NCBI RefSeq assembly: GCF_016887565.1
Contig: NZ_CP069396.1
Span: forward strand, 11,762,001 to 11,826,000
DNA length: 64,000 nucleotides
Source: Archangium violaceum
GTDB lineage: Bacteria; Myxococcota; Myxococcia; Myxococcales; Myxococcaceae
Direction of reading: 5' to 3'
The notes below the pieces were generated by a model that was given only the letters and a program-made list of their open reading frames with translations, was not told the DNA's origin and searched no databases. Both the position numbers and the translations under genes were made by a program. Of this stretch, positions 23,809 to 32,181 are shown one piece after another; within the stretch, counting starts at the first letter, position 1, and every line of letters begins with the position of its first letter.

Positions 23809-26793
23809 ATGAAGAGGACCGTCAGGAAGAAACAACCATCCAGGAAGCGCCGGAGCGCGGCGGGGGAACGGACCCAGCTCGTGGAGCGCTTCCCCGTGGT
23901 GGGCATCGGGGCCTCCGCCGGAGGACTGCCCGCCCTCCAGTTCCTGCTCGAATCCCTGCCCCCCGACACCGGGATGGCCTTCGTCATCGTCCAGCACCTC
24001 TCGCCCGACCACGAGAGCGCCCTGCCCGCCCTGCTGGCCTCGAGGACGTCCATGCCCGTGCTCGAGGCCCGGGAAGGGCTGGCGCTCGCGCCGGACCACG
24101 TCTACGTCAGCCCGCCCGGCGTCCGCCTGACGCTCGCGCGGGGTACGCTGCACCTCAGCCGCCGCCAGCGCCCCCAGGGCAAGCTCCGCCTCATCGACGA
24201 CTTCCTGGGCTCCCTGGCGGAGTCCGCGCCGGGCCGCGCCCTCGGCGTCATCCTCTCCGGCACGGGCTCGGACGGCACTGACGGCCTGCGGGCCATCCGG
24301 AGCGCCGGGGGCACCACCTTCGCCCAGGAGCCGTCCTCGGCCCGCTTCGACCTCATGCCCCGCAGCGCCATGGAGGCTGGCGTCGTGGACCACGTGCTGT
24401 CCCCCGAGGGCATCGCGGGAGCGCTGGCCCAGCTCGCCCACGCCCCCGGTCCTCGCCTCGCGCGGCCCGCCCCCTCGTCCTCCTCCCCCGGCGAACCCGA
24501 GCAGGACCTCGCCCACCTCTTCCACCTGTTGCGCACCACCACCGGGGTGGACTTCACCCACTACAAGCCGAGCACCATCCAACGGCGCCTGGGCCAGCGG
24601 ATGCACCTGAGCCAGTCGTCCACCCTCGCCGACTACGTCCGCTACCTGGAGAAGCACCCCGAGGAGCGCGAGGCGCTCGGGCAGGATCTGCTCATCCACG
24701 TGACGAGCTTCTTCCGGGACCCGGAGGCCTTCGAGCCCCTCCAGCAGCACGTCTTCCCCGAGCTCTTCCGCAACCGGCCCTCGGGGCTCCCCTTCCGGCT
24801 GTGGGTGCCGGGCTGCTCCACCGGGGAGGAGGTCTATTCCCTCCTCATCTGCCTGCTGGAGTACCTGGGCGAGAACGCCGCCACCACGTCCATCCAGGCC
24901 TTCGCCACCGACGTGAGCGAGCAGGCCCTCGCCCACGCCCGCACCGGCCTCTACCCCGAGTCCATCGCCGCCGACGTCTCCCCCGAGCGGCTGCGCCGCT
25001 TCTTCGTGCGCACCGAGCACGGCTATCAGGTCCACAAGTCCCTGCGCGACCTGTGCATCTTCGCCCGGCAGAACGTGGTGGGGGATCCGCCCTTCTCCCG
25101 GATGGACCTCATCAGCTGCCGCAACGTCCTCATCTACCTGGGCCCGGTGCTGCAGAAGCGCGTCCTGCCCATCTTCCACTACGCCCTCAACCCCGGCGGC
25201 TTCCTGCTGCTGGGAACGTCCGAGACGGTGGGCGCCTCGGTGGACCTCTTCTCGCTGGTGGACCGGCGGCACAAGCTCTACCGGAAGAAGGCCACCTCGC
25301 ACCGGCCGAGCCTGGCCTTCAACTACCAGGAGCCCGTGGCCGGGCGGCACGAGGACACGCGCGCCCGGCTCAAGCGCACCCCCCTGGAGCAGGACCCGCA
25401 GCGGGAGGCGGACCGGCTCGTCCTCGCCCAGTACGGACCCCCGGGCGTCATCATCAACGACGCGATGGAGATCCTCCACTTCCGCGGGCATACCGGCCCC
25501 TATCTCGAGCCCCAGTCCGGAGCCGCGAGCCTCAACCTCCTGAAGATGGCGCGCGAGGGCCTGGCGCTGGAGCTGCGCGCCGCCATCCATCAGGTGCGGC
25601 GGGGCGCCAGCCGGGTCCGCAAGGAGCAGGTGCGGGTGTCCGGCGACCGCGAAGGCCAGCGGCGGATCAACCTCGAGGTGGACCTGCTGTGGGCCTCCTC
25701 GGGCGCGCGGGAGCGCTACTACCTCGTCCTCTTCGAGGAGCTCCCCGAGCCCCCGGCCGTCCCCGCCTCCCGCGGGGGAAAGACCCGGGTGGGGCGGAAG
25801 AGCCCTCGCGCCAGCACCGGCGAGGAGGTGGAACGGCTGCGTGAGGAGCTGCGCATGGCCCGGGAGCACTTGCGGACACTGCTGCAGGAGCAGGAGGCCG
25901 CCTCCGAGGAGCTGCGCGCCGCCCACGAGGAGTCCCAGTCCAGCAACGAGGAGCTCCAGTCCACCAACGAGGAGCTGGAGACGGCCAAGGAGGAGCTCCA
26001 GTCCACCAACGAGGAGCTCACCACCCTCAACGAGGAGCTGCAGAACCGCAATGCCGAGCTCAGCCAGCTCAACAGCGACCTGAACAACCTGGTCGGCAGC
26101 GCGCAGATCGCCACCGTCATCGTGGGCAACGACCTGCGCATCCGCCGCTTCACCCCCATGGCGGAGAGCGTGCTGGGGCTCACCTCCGCGCACGTGGGCC
26201 GCTCGCTGCGCGAGCTGCCGCTGCCCATGGACCTGCCGGCTCTGGAGCGGGCCATCTCCGCGGTCACCGACCAGCTCACCCCCTTCGAGCGCGAGGTGCG
26301 CGCCCGCGACGGGCACTGGTACTCGCTGCGGCTGCGCCCCTACAAGACGCTGGACAACAAGCTCGATGGCGCCGTGATGACGCTGTTGGGCATCGACCGG
26401 CTCAAGCACAGCCTCGAGGAGAGCCACCAGGCCCGGGAGTACGCGGAAGCCCTCGTGGAGACGATGCGCGAGCCGTTCCTGGTGCTGGACAGCCACCTGC
26501 GCGTGGTGACCGCCAGCCGCTCCTTCTATGAATCCTTCCAGGTGATGGAGGCGCACACCGTGGGGATGCCCATCTACCAGCTCGGCAACGGACAGTGGAA
26601 CATCCCCCAGCTGCGCCACCTGCTGGAGGAGGTCCTCCCGGAGAACACCCGGCTGCGAGACTTCCTGGTGGAGCACGACTTCGAACAGCTCGGCCACCGG
26701 CGGATGCTGCTCAACGCCCGGAGGATCTCCGGCCGGGAGCTGGGCACGCAACGCATCCTGCTCTCCATCGAGGACGTCACGGGTCGGACATAA
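23809..26793 (+). CDS. CheB-CheR-PAS chemotaxis-like hybrid protein
   Basis: The protein is about 994 residues and joins, in order: a CheB methylesterase domain (VVGIGASAGG with the catalytic Ser near 36, VQHLSPDHES, LSGTGSDGTDG with Asp), a CheR methyltransferase (FFRDPEAFEPLQ...LWVPGCSTGEEVYSL, SAM-binding), a coiled-coil rich in 'SSNEELQSTNEEL' and 'TLNEELQNRNAEL' repeats, and two PAS-like domains at the C-terminus. There is no kinase domain, so it probably methylates and demethylates a receptor or docks with the hybrid kinase encoded next. An ATG at 23779 overlaps the upstream stop and is an alternative start; a GGCCCC/GGGGCC hairpin lies between the two. Confidence 0.9.
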   Translation: MKRTVRKKQPSRKRRSAAGERTQLVERFPVVGIGASAGGLPALQFLLESLPPDTGMAFVIVQHLSPDHESALPALLASRTSMPVLEAREGLALAPDHVYVSPPGVRLTLARGTLHLSRRQRPQGKLRLIDDFLGSLAESAPGRALGVILSGTGSDGTDGLRAIRSAGGTTFAQEPSSARFDLMPRSAMEAGVVDHVLSPEGIAGALAQLAHAPGPRLARPAPSSSSPGEPEQDLAHLFHLLRTTTGVDFTHYKPSTIQRRLGQRMHLSQSSTLADYVRYLEKHPEEREALGQDLLIHVTSFFRDPEAFEPLQQHVFPELFRNRPSGLPFRLWVPGCSTGEEVYSLLICLLEYLGENAATTSIQAFATDVSEQALAHARTGLYPESIAADVSPERLRRFFVRTEHGYQVHKSLRDLCIFARQNVVGDPPFSRMDLISCRNVLIYLGPVLQKRVLPIFHYALNPGGFLLLGTSETVGASVDLFSLVDRRHKLYRKKATSHRPSLAFNYQEPVAGRHEDTRARLKRTPLEQDPQREADRLVLAQYGPPGVIINDAMEILHFRGHTGPYLEPQSGAASLNLLKMAREGLALELRAAIHQVRRGASRVRKEQVRVSGDREGQRRINLEVDLLWASSGARERYYLVLFEELPEPPAVPASRGGKTRVGRKSPRASTGEEVERLREELRMAREHLRTLLQEQEAASEELRAAHEESQSSNEELQSTNEELETAKEELQSTNEELTTLNEELQNRNAELSQLNSDLNNLVGSAQIATVIVGNDLRIRRFTPMAESVLGLTSAHVGRSLRELPLPMDLPALERAISAVTDQLTPFEREVRARDGHWYSLRLRPYKTLDNKLDGAVMTLLGIDRLKHSLEESHQAREYAEALVETMREPFLVLDSHLRVVTASRSFYESFQVMEAHTVGMPIYQLGNGQWNIPQLRHLLEEVLPENTRLRDFLVEHDFEQLGHRRMLLNARRISGRELGTQRILLSIEDVTGRT

Positions 26794-26873
26794 ACCCTAG
26801 CGGTAGGGGGTGGGGTGGGTGACCCCACTGCCTATGGGTGTTACATTTTGGGGCCCCCCGCCGGGGGACACCC

Positions 26874-28538
26874 ATGCCCGACTACGCAAGCCTTTCCCGA
26901 GCCGAGTTGGCGCGGGCGCTGGAATCCCTCGACTCCACGCCCGTGGCGCCCGACGAGCTCAAACGCTTGCTAAGGGAGCTGCAGCGCCACCAGCTCGAGC
27001 TCGAGCTGCAGAACCGCGAGCTCCGCGAGACGCACCAGGAGCTGGAGGAGTCGCGCAGCCGCTACGTGGACCTCTACGACTTCGCCCCCATGGCCTGCGT
27101 GAGCCTGGATGGCCGCGCCTGCATCCGCGAGCTCAACCTCACCGGGGCCGCCCTGCTGCAGCGGGATCGCACCCATTTGATGGGCCAGCCCTTCACGCCC
27201 TTCGTGGACCCGCCGGACTTGAGCCGCTTCCTCCAGCACATCCGCCAGTGCCTCTCGGGCGAGACGGTGAGCACGGAGCTGGGGCTGCGGGTGGGCAAGA
27301 GCCGCATCGTGGTGCGGCTCCACAGCGCCCCGTTCAGCGGCGGAGAGCCATACGGACACCTGTGCCGCACGGCCATCCTCGACATCACCGAGCTGCGGCA
27401 GATGCAGTTCCGCCTGAGCCTCACCGAGCGGCTGGCCACGGTGGGGACGCTCGCGGCGGGAGTGGCCCATGAGATCAACAATCCGCTCAGCTTCCTGATG
27501 GGCAGCATCGAGCTCGTCGTGCGTCAGCTCCTGCGACAGCCGGAGCTCGGGCCCGAGCCCCTGGACATGCTCATCAAGCACCTGACCGATGCCCGGACGG
27601 GAGCCGAGCGAATCCGGAGCATCGTGAGGGATCTGGGCACCTTCTCCCATTCCGAGGAGAGCCCCCTGGTTCCCATCGACGTGCGGCAGGTGCTCGACCT
27701 GTCGGTGAAGATGGCCATGGGGGAGATCCGCCACCGGGCCCGGCTCGTGCGCGACTACGGGGACGTCCCGGACATCCTCGCCGACGGCTCCCGGCTGGGG
27801 CAGGTGTTCCTCAACCTGCTGGTGAACGCGGCCCAGGCCATCCCGGAGGGCGGCGCGGAGCGCAATGAGATCCGCCTGCGCACGCGGACCCTGGACGGGG
27901 CGGTGGTGGTCGAGGTGCAGGACTCGGGCAATGGCATCCCCCGGGAGCTGCTCGGTCGCGTCTTCGATCCGTTCTTCACCACCAAGCCCATGGGAAAGGG
28001 AATGGGGCTCGGCCTGTCCATCAGCCACGGACTGGTCACGGCGCTCGGGGGCGAGCTCGCCGTGGAGAGCGAGCTGGGGCGGGGCAGCGTGTTCCGCGTC
28101 CGCCTCCCGGTGGCGCCAGCCGGGCTCGCGGCGGTGTCGTCTCCGCCTGCGTCCGAGCGCTCCGCGGCCCAGCGGCGGGGACGGCTCCTCATCGTGGACG
28201 ACGAGCCCCTGCTCGCGCAGACCCTCAAGATGCTCCTGGAGCCGGAGCACGACATCACGATCCTCGGGGATGCGCGCTCCGCGCTGGAGCATCTGCGCGA
28301 CGGCACCCCCTACGACGCCATCCTGTGTGATCTCATGATGAAGGAGATGACCGGGAGCCAGTTCTACGAAGAGCTCTCGCGCATCATCCCCGAGCAGGCC
28401 CGCCGGATCATCTTCATGACGGGCGGAGCCTTCACCCCCAGCGCCCGCGACTTCCTGGTGCGGGTATCCAACCCCCACATCATCAAGCCCTTCAGGAAGG
28501 GGGAGCTCGACAAGCTGCTCATCCCGCTCCTCCAGTAA
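26874..28538 (+). CDS. PAS-histidine kinase-receiver hybrid
   Basis: The 554-residue protein has an N-terminal coiled coil ([27 protein letters not shown]), a PAS domain ([29 protein letters not shown]), a HisKA domain ([13 protein letters not shown], His near 200), an HATPase_c domain ([39 protein letters not shown]) and a C-terminal receiver ([12 protein letters not shown], Asp near 485 in ILCDLMM, MTGG, IKPF). It begins about 80 bases after the CheB-CheR gene, continuing the same operon, and is the likely phosphate source for this signalling group. No membrane helix is seen, so the sensing is cytoplasmic. Confidence 0.9.
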   Translation: MPDYASLSRAELARALESLDSTPVAPDELKRLLRELQRHQLELELQNRELRETHQELEESRSRYVDLYDFAPMACVSLDGRACIRELNLTGAALLQRDRTHLMGQPFTPFVDPPDLSRFLQHIRQCLSGETVSTELGLRVGKSRIVVRLHSAPFSGGEPYGHLCRTAILDITELRQMQFRLSLTERLATVGTLAAGVAHEINNPLSFLMGSIELVVRQLLRQPELGPEPLDMLIKHLTDARTGAERIRSIVRDLGTFSHSEESPLVPIDVRQVLDLSVKMAMGEIRHRARLVRDYGDVPDILADGSRLGQVFLNLLVNAAQAIPEGGAERNEIRLRTRTLDGAVVVEVQDSGNGIPRELLGRVFDPFFTTKPMGKGMGLGLSISHGLVTALGGELAVESELGRGSVFRVRLPVAPAGLAAVSSPPASERSAAQRRGRLLIVDDEPLLAQTLKMLLEPEHDITILGDARSALEHLRDGTPYDAILCDLMMKEMTGSQFYEELSRIIPEQARRIIFMTGGAFTPSARDFLVRVSNPHIIKPFRKGELDKLLIPLLQ

Positions 28539-28567
28539 CCGGGCCCGTCGAAAGGGGGAAGGCCCGG
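28539..28567. terminator. Inverted repeat between convergent genes, possible bidirectional terminator
   Basis: A perfect 7-bp inverted repeat CCGGGCC (28539-28545) and GGCCCGG (28561-28567) with a 15-base loop follows the stop of the PAS-kinase gene, between it and the end of the hibernation-factor gene. There is no T-run, so this is a weak call. Confidence 0.35.
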
Positions 28568-28594
28568 ATGGAGCCCTCCCCCCTCACGCGTGCT

Positions 28595-28927
28595 TCAACG
28601 GTGGGCGCGGAGCCCGTCGGCGTAGTGCTGCAGCTGGCGCTTCGCGGCATCGAAGGCATCGTTCACGGCCTGGTAGGGGTCCTCGTGTGCGGCGCGGTCG
28701 CCATGCTCGCGGTCGACCACGATGTTCTTGCCGGGGACGTGCAGGTCCAGACGGACGTGGAAATGCTTGCCCTGCTGATGATGCCGGTGCGGCTCTTCCA
28801 CCACCACGTGGCAGCCAGTGATGCCGTCGAAGAACTGCTCGAGCTTGTCCGCGCTGTCGCGGATGTGCTCCGAGAGGGCATCGCTGGGGTTCATTCCACG
28901 GAAGGTGATCTGCAGGTTTCGCTTCAT
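28595..28927 (-). CDS. Ribosome hibernation factor, short HPF/RaiA type
   Basis: The 110-residue protein has the S30AE-family opening (MKRNLQITFRGMNPSDALSEHIRDSADKLEQFFDGITGCHVVVEEP), a basic patch (HRHHQQGKHFHV), and a helical 'EDPYQAVNDAFDAAKRQLQHYADGL' end. Proteins of this size bind the A/P sites of the 30S subunit and silence ribosomes in stationary phase or stress. It lacks the long C-terminal dimerisation domain of long-form HPF. GAGG lies about 7 bases before the ATG at 28927. It converges on the signalling operon and stands alone otherwise. Confidence 0.9.
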   Translation of the reverse strand: MKRNLQITFRGMNPSDALSEHIRDSADKLEQFFDGITGCHVVVEEPHRHHQQGKHFHVRLDLHVPGKNIVVDREHGDRAAHEDPYQAVNDAFDAAKRQLQHYADGLRAHR

Positions 28928-29229
28928 CTTCGCGCCTCTTGAGTGGCTCGCCGTTGGAGCCGTCGTGACGACCTCTCTCCATTGCATACGGAGCGCCAAC
29001 GCTCCTTCCCTCGGAGGGCCAGGGGTTGGGCCCCGTGAGTGACGCAGCCTTTGCGGTGCCCCCGGGTGGGAGCGCAGCCTTTGCGGAAACAGGTGCCGGG
29101 CCCCATCGGACCCGCACGGGGAGTCGAAGACGCCACACGGGAGGGCTTCCCGTCGGGCGGAGCAGCCGGGCAGGCGCGTGCTGCGGCGCGGCGAAGGGGT
29201 GCCCATCGTCACCTGTCGGAGGTGCACGC
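28928..29229. other. 302-base intergenic region between divergent genes
   Basis: This region separates the hibernation-factor gene (minus strand) from the DUF72 gene (plus strand) and must hold both promoters. I see no gene or repeat in it; both strands lack coding-like composition. The GGAGGTG just before 29230 is the ribosome site of the DUF72 gene. Confidence 0.5.
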
Positions 29230-30138
29230 GTGATTCGCATCGGACCGGCGGGATGGAGCTACGATGACTGGGCGGGGGTGGTGTACCCGAAGCCGAAGCC
29301 GAAGGGGTTCGACCCGCTGGCCTTCCTGGCGAGGTACTTCGACGCGCTGGAGCTGAACACCAGTTTCTACGGGCCCATCAGCCGGCGCAACGCGGAGCTC
29401 TGGGTGGAGCGCACGGACTTCAACCCGGACTTCCGCTTCACGGCGAAGCTGTGGCGGCGCTTCACCCACGAGCGCGGCGAGGCGTGGACGGCCGACGAGG
29501 TGCGGCAGACGCGCGAGGGGCTGGATGCCATCCACGAGGCCGGCAGACTGGGAGCGGTGCTGGTGCAGTTCCCCTGGTCGTTCCGCAACGACGAGGAGAA
29601 CCGGGACTGGCTGGACGCGCTGGTGTCCGAGTTCTCGGACTGGCCGTTGGCGTTGGAGGTGCGGCACGAGTCCTGGAACGAGCCGGACGTCTTCGCGGAG
29701 CTGGCCGAGCGCGGAGTGGGTTTCGTGAACATCGACCAACCGCTCTTCCAGAACTCACTGGGGCCGAGCGCGCGGGTGACCTCGTCGGTGGGCTACGTGC
29801 GGGTGCACGGGCGCAACTACCGCAACTGGTTCCGCAAGACGGCGAGCGCGCTGGAGCGCTACGACTATCTGTACACGGCGAAGGAGCTGAAGCCCTGGGC
29901 CGCGCGCACGCAGGAGATAGCGGCGCACCCGCGGGTGAGTGACGTGTACGTGGTCACCAACAACCACGTGCGGGGCAAGGGCGTGGTCAACGCGATGATG
30001 CTGCAGACGATGCTCACCGGCCGGAGGGTGCACGCCCCGGAGGCCCTGCTGCGCGAGTACCGCGACACGCTCGGGCCCTACGTGTTGCCGCCGGAGGAGG
30101 AGGCTGCCGAGGCCCCTGGAGCCAGCCCCGCGGGGTGA
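29230..30138 (+). CDS. DUF72 (YecE-like) protein
   Basis: The 302-residue protein starts at a GTG (VIRIGPAGWSYDDWAGVVYP) with an excellent GGAGGTG about 6 bases upstream. The opening (GPAGWSYDDW), 'YFDALELNTSFYGPISRRNAELWVERT', 'LEVRHESWNEPDVFAELAERGVGFVNIDQP', 'GYVRVHGRNYRNWF' and 'VVTNNHVRGKGVVNAMM' blocks are characteristic of DUF72/YecE, a TIM-barrel family that has no established reaction. The length is typical. Confidence 0.92.
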   Translation: MIRIGPAGWSYDDWAGVVYPKPKPKGFDPLAFLARYFDALELNTSFYGPISRRNAELWVERTDFNPDFRFTAKLWRRFTHERGEAWTADEVRQTREGLDAIHEAGRLGAVLVQFPWSFRNDEENRDWLDALVSEFSDWPLALEVRHESWNEPDVFAELAERGVGFVNIDQPLFQNSLGPSARVTSSVGYVRVHGRNYRNWFRKTASALERYDYLYTAKELKPWAARTQEIAAHPRVSDVYVVTNNHVRGKGVVNAMMLQTMLTGRRVHAPEALLREYRDTLGPYVLPPEEEAAEAPGASPAG

Positions 30139-30153
30139 GCGCACGGCAGGCCA

Positions 30154-30726
30154 TCAGACCTCGATGAATTTGATGCCTGTAATGCCCTCTTGCTCCATGG
30201 CCAGCTTGACACGCTCGGAGACGATGAGGACCACCAGCCAGCCCCAGGGACGGAAGATGCTGGCGTCCCCAACCTTCGTCGGATCTATCTTCATGCCCGC
30301 CACGTTCCGGTATTCACCTACCCTCTCCGGCTCGCCATCCTCTGGCCTCCAGTAGAGCACCTCCTCACACCGGGCATCATCGATACATCGGATGACTTGC
30401 AAGGCATTGAGGATGAACCAGGGCTCCGACTGGCCCTCCACCTCAACGGGGACGAACTGCACCTCCTCCTCAATCCCCAGACGCTCGAAGAGAGAAACGA
30501 CACGACGGTTGACGATGGGAATCCCCATGGAATGAGAGAATTCGAGCGCAACACCCGCGGGTTTCACGGATAAGCAAATGGGTTCCTTGATATCCAGGGC
30601 CCGTCCCTCGTGGAACCGCCAGGTGTCGAACACCTCATCCTCTGTTCCTAGAGGCATCCGCAGGTGCCAACGCCCTGGAATGTATTTATCATCGTATAGC
30701 TTGTAATATCTTGCTTGCGCCGTCAT
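30154..30726 (-). CDS. Imm11-family immunity protein (DUF1629-like)
   Basis: The 190-residue protein opens ARYYKLYDDKYIPGRWHLRMPLG and continues 'DTWRFHEGRALDIKEPICLSVKPAGVALEFSHSMGIPIVNRRVVSLFERL', the pattern of the Imm11 (PF07791) immunity family found beside polymorphic toxins in myxobacteria. Its ATG overlaps the stop of the upstream AHH-nuclease toxin part (ATGA, 30723-30726), so toxin and antidote are translationally coupled. The start region has AGGAGG within a few bases. The gene is visibly less GC-rich than its neighbours, consistent with horizontal acquisition. It is expected to bind and block the AHH nuclease in the cytoplasm. Confidence 0.83.
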   Translation of the reverse strand: MTAQARYYKLYDDKYIPGRWHLRMPLGTEDEVFDTWRFHEGRALDIKEPICLSVKPAGVALEFSHSMGIPIVNRRVVSLFERLGIEEEVQFVPVEVEGQSEPWFILNALQVIRCIDDARCEEVLYWRPEDGEPERVGEYRNVAGMKIDPTKVGDASIFRPWGWLVVLIVSERVKLAMEQEGITGIKFIEV

Positions 30727-31379
30727 GGCCTCCTCGTGGCGAGCTTGTTGAGCGTGGAGCCTGGCGTACATACCTCCCCTGCAATCTTGTCGAGTTCTTC
30801 CACAAGCCTGGCTCGGCACTCGGCCCGAGTTCTACAAGTCCCAAGCGCCTTGTTCAATCGCTCGAAGATCTGACTGTGGTACTCCTCGGGATGGGGCCCC
30901 TTGTGGTCTCGCAAGTAGACGATGTTCGCCGGGTCGTCGAGACTCATCCCCGCCCGCGCGAAGAGAGACTCGAACTCAGGCGTCCAGGGGCCACCGTTGG
31001 CTTCCGACGTGTCATTCTTGTTCGTGCACAGATGGTGGGCCTGGTTGTCACTCTGCTTCGACTCGTCACACGCCCCTGTCGTCCGGGTCGCTGCCGCCGC
31101 TGACGCCACCGCCGCGGCCGTCGTGTTCGCCGTCACCCCCATCAGCACCACCGTGCCGTCCGCCACGCTCACCTGCGCCCGCGCTCCCTCTCCCACCATC
31201 AACCTTCCCCTCCCTCCTCCTCCCGCCAGACTGAATCGGGGCGGTGACAGCCTCCCCCACAGCCCTCCTCCTGGCACCTCCGGCAACGCCCTGGCCAGCC
31301 TCGCCCCCGCCAGCGTCACCAGCACCCTCAGCCCCACTCCCCCCATCGCCTTCCCAAACCGCTCGGCCACCGCTTCCAA
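30723..31379 (-). CDS. AHH-nuclease toxin part of an amber-split SitA-like gene
   Basis: The toxic end of the split gene is about 218 codons if started at TTG 31379 (AGGAG just upstream, so internal re-initiation is possible). It has an Ala/Gly-rich spacer and then the AHH nuclease signature: 'AHHLCTNKND', 'GGPWTPEFESLFARAGMSLDDPANIVYLRDHKGPHPEEYHSQIFERL' and a helical end. AHH proteins are predicted HNH-like nucleases. This part lies in exactly the same frame as the upstream piece that ends at the TAG at 31413-31415, so only one codon separates the two. It lacks a signal peptide, so if made alone it would stay in the producing cell. The Imm11 gene follows at once. Confidence 0.72.
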   Translation of the reverse strand: MEAVAERFGKAMGGVGLRVLVTLAGARLARALPEVPGGGLWGRLSPPRFSLAGGGGRGRLMVGEGARAQVSVADGTVVLMGVTANTTAAAVASAAAATRTTGACDESKQSDNQAHHLCTNKNDTSEANGGPWTPEFESLFARAGMSLDDPANIVYLRDHKGPHPEEYHSQIFERLNKALGTCRTRAECRARLVEELDKIAGEVCTPGSTLNKLATRRP

Positions 31380-31412
31380 CTGCTCCTGAGTCCTGGCCGC
31401 CTCCGCCTCCTG

Positions 31413-32045
31413 CTACAGGCGCAGGCACGCCAGCCCCACGTTGTAGAGCTCCGTCGCCGTGTACGTCAGCATCAGCCCTATCGTCACCGCCGTGGCGAAG
31501 GCCTTTGAGAAAACCGGCTCGGGCGCCGCCCACGCCACCATGTAGAGCACCATCGACATGCCCACCGATAGCAGCACCGCGCGCGAGCTGAACATCTCCG
31601 CCGCCGCCTCTCTCGCCCCCTCTCCCATGTAACGCGGCGAGAGCGCCAGGGCCTGAAACCACTTCGCGCTCTCCAGCGAGTCCGGCAGTGACACCTGGGC
31701 GGGCCCGTACAGCATCTCGTATGCCTCTCGCACCCTCCTCTCCAGGTCCGCGCGGGGCGGTGGCTCGGCCAGCCAGCCCGCCATCACCACACCCCTGGCG
31801 GATGGCGGCTCCAGCGCCGCCACCACCGCTCTCGCTTCCTCCCACGAGAACAGCGCCAGGGCTGGGTTGGGCCTGAGCTTCTTGAAGGTGAGCTTCAGCC
31901 CGCGCCCCTGTCCGCCGAGGTACTCGCTCACCCCCACCGGCTCCAACACCGAGAGCCGCGCTCCCGTATCGGGCGGGGCTGCTCGGGCCGACAGCGACAC
32001 CACCACCAGCAGCAGGCAAAGAACGTGGGTGACTCTCGGATGCAT
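31413..32045 (-). CDS. Signal-peptide and carrier part of the amber-split SitA-like toxin gene
   Basis: The 210-residue piece starts at the ATG at 32045 (a TTG at 32054 is closer to the AAGGAG) with a signal peptide (VLCLLLVVVSLSARA), a domain 'LSVLEPVGVSEYLGG...LKLTFKKLRPNPALALFSWEEARAVVAALE', a helical region and two hydrophobic stretches (SSRAVLLSVGMSMVLYMVAWAA and FATAVTIGLMLTYTATELY). It ends 'GLACLRL' at an in-frame TAG. In related myxobacterial AHH toxins I recall this carrier running straight into the 'AVAERFGKA' region that lies just after the stop here, where a Tyr codon would be expected. The lack of a lipobox Cys differs from the lipoprotein SitA toxins. Confidence 0.7.
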   Translation of the reverse strand: MHPRVTHVLCLLLVVVSLSARAAPPDTGARLSVLEPVGVSEYLGGQGRGLKLTFKKLRPNPALALFSWEEARAVVAALEPPSARGVVMAGWLAEPPPRADLERRVREAYEMLYGPAQVSLPDSLESAKWFQALALSPRYMGEGAREAAAEMFSSRAVLLSVGMSMVLYMVAWAAPEPVFSKAFATAVTIGLMLTYTATELYNVGLACLRL

Positions 32046-32181
32046 GACAACCAACCATCTCCTTCCACCTCGGCGTGCGCCACCTGCGCGTCGAAGCGGA
32101 GCACCGTGGGGAGGCCCGGGGCCACCCGCAGCCCCGGCTCACTTCCAACGGGTACCCGGCCGAGCATGACCCGAGCCGCTA

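Noticed and set aside
23332-26751. A very long open frame antisense to the CheB-CheR gene
   Set aside because: It is rich in Arg, Gln, His and Leu with no domain, as expected for the reverse of a GC-rich gene; the sense frame has clear CheB and CheR motifs.
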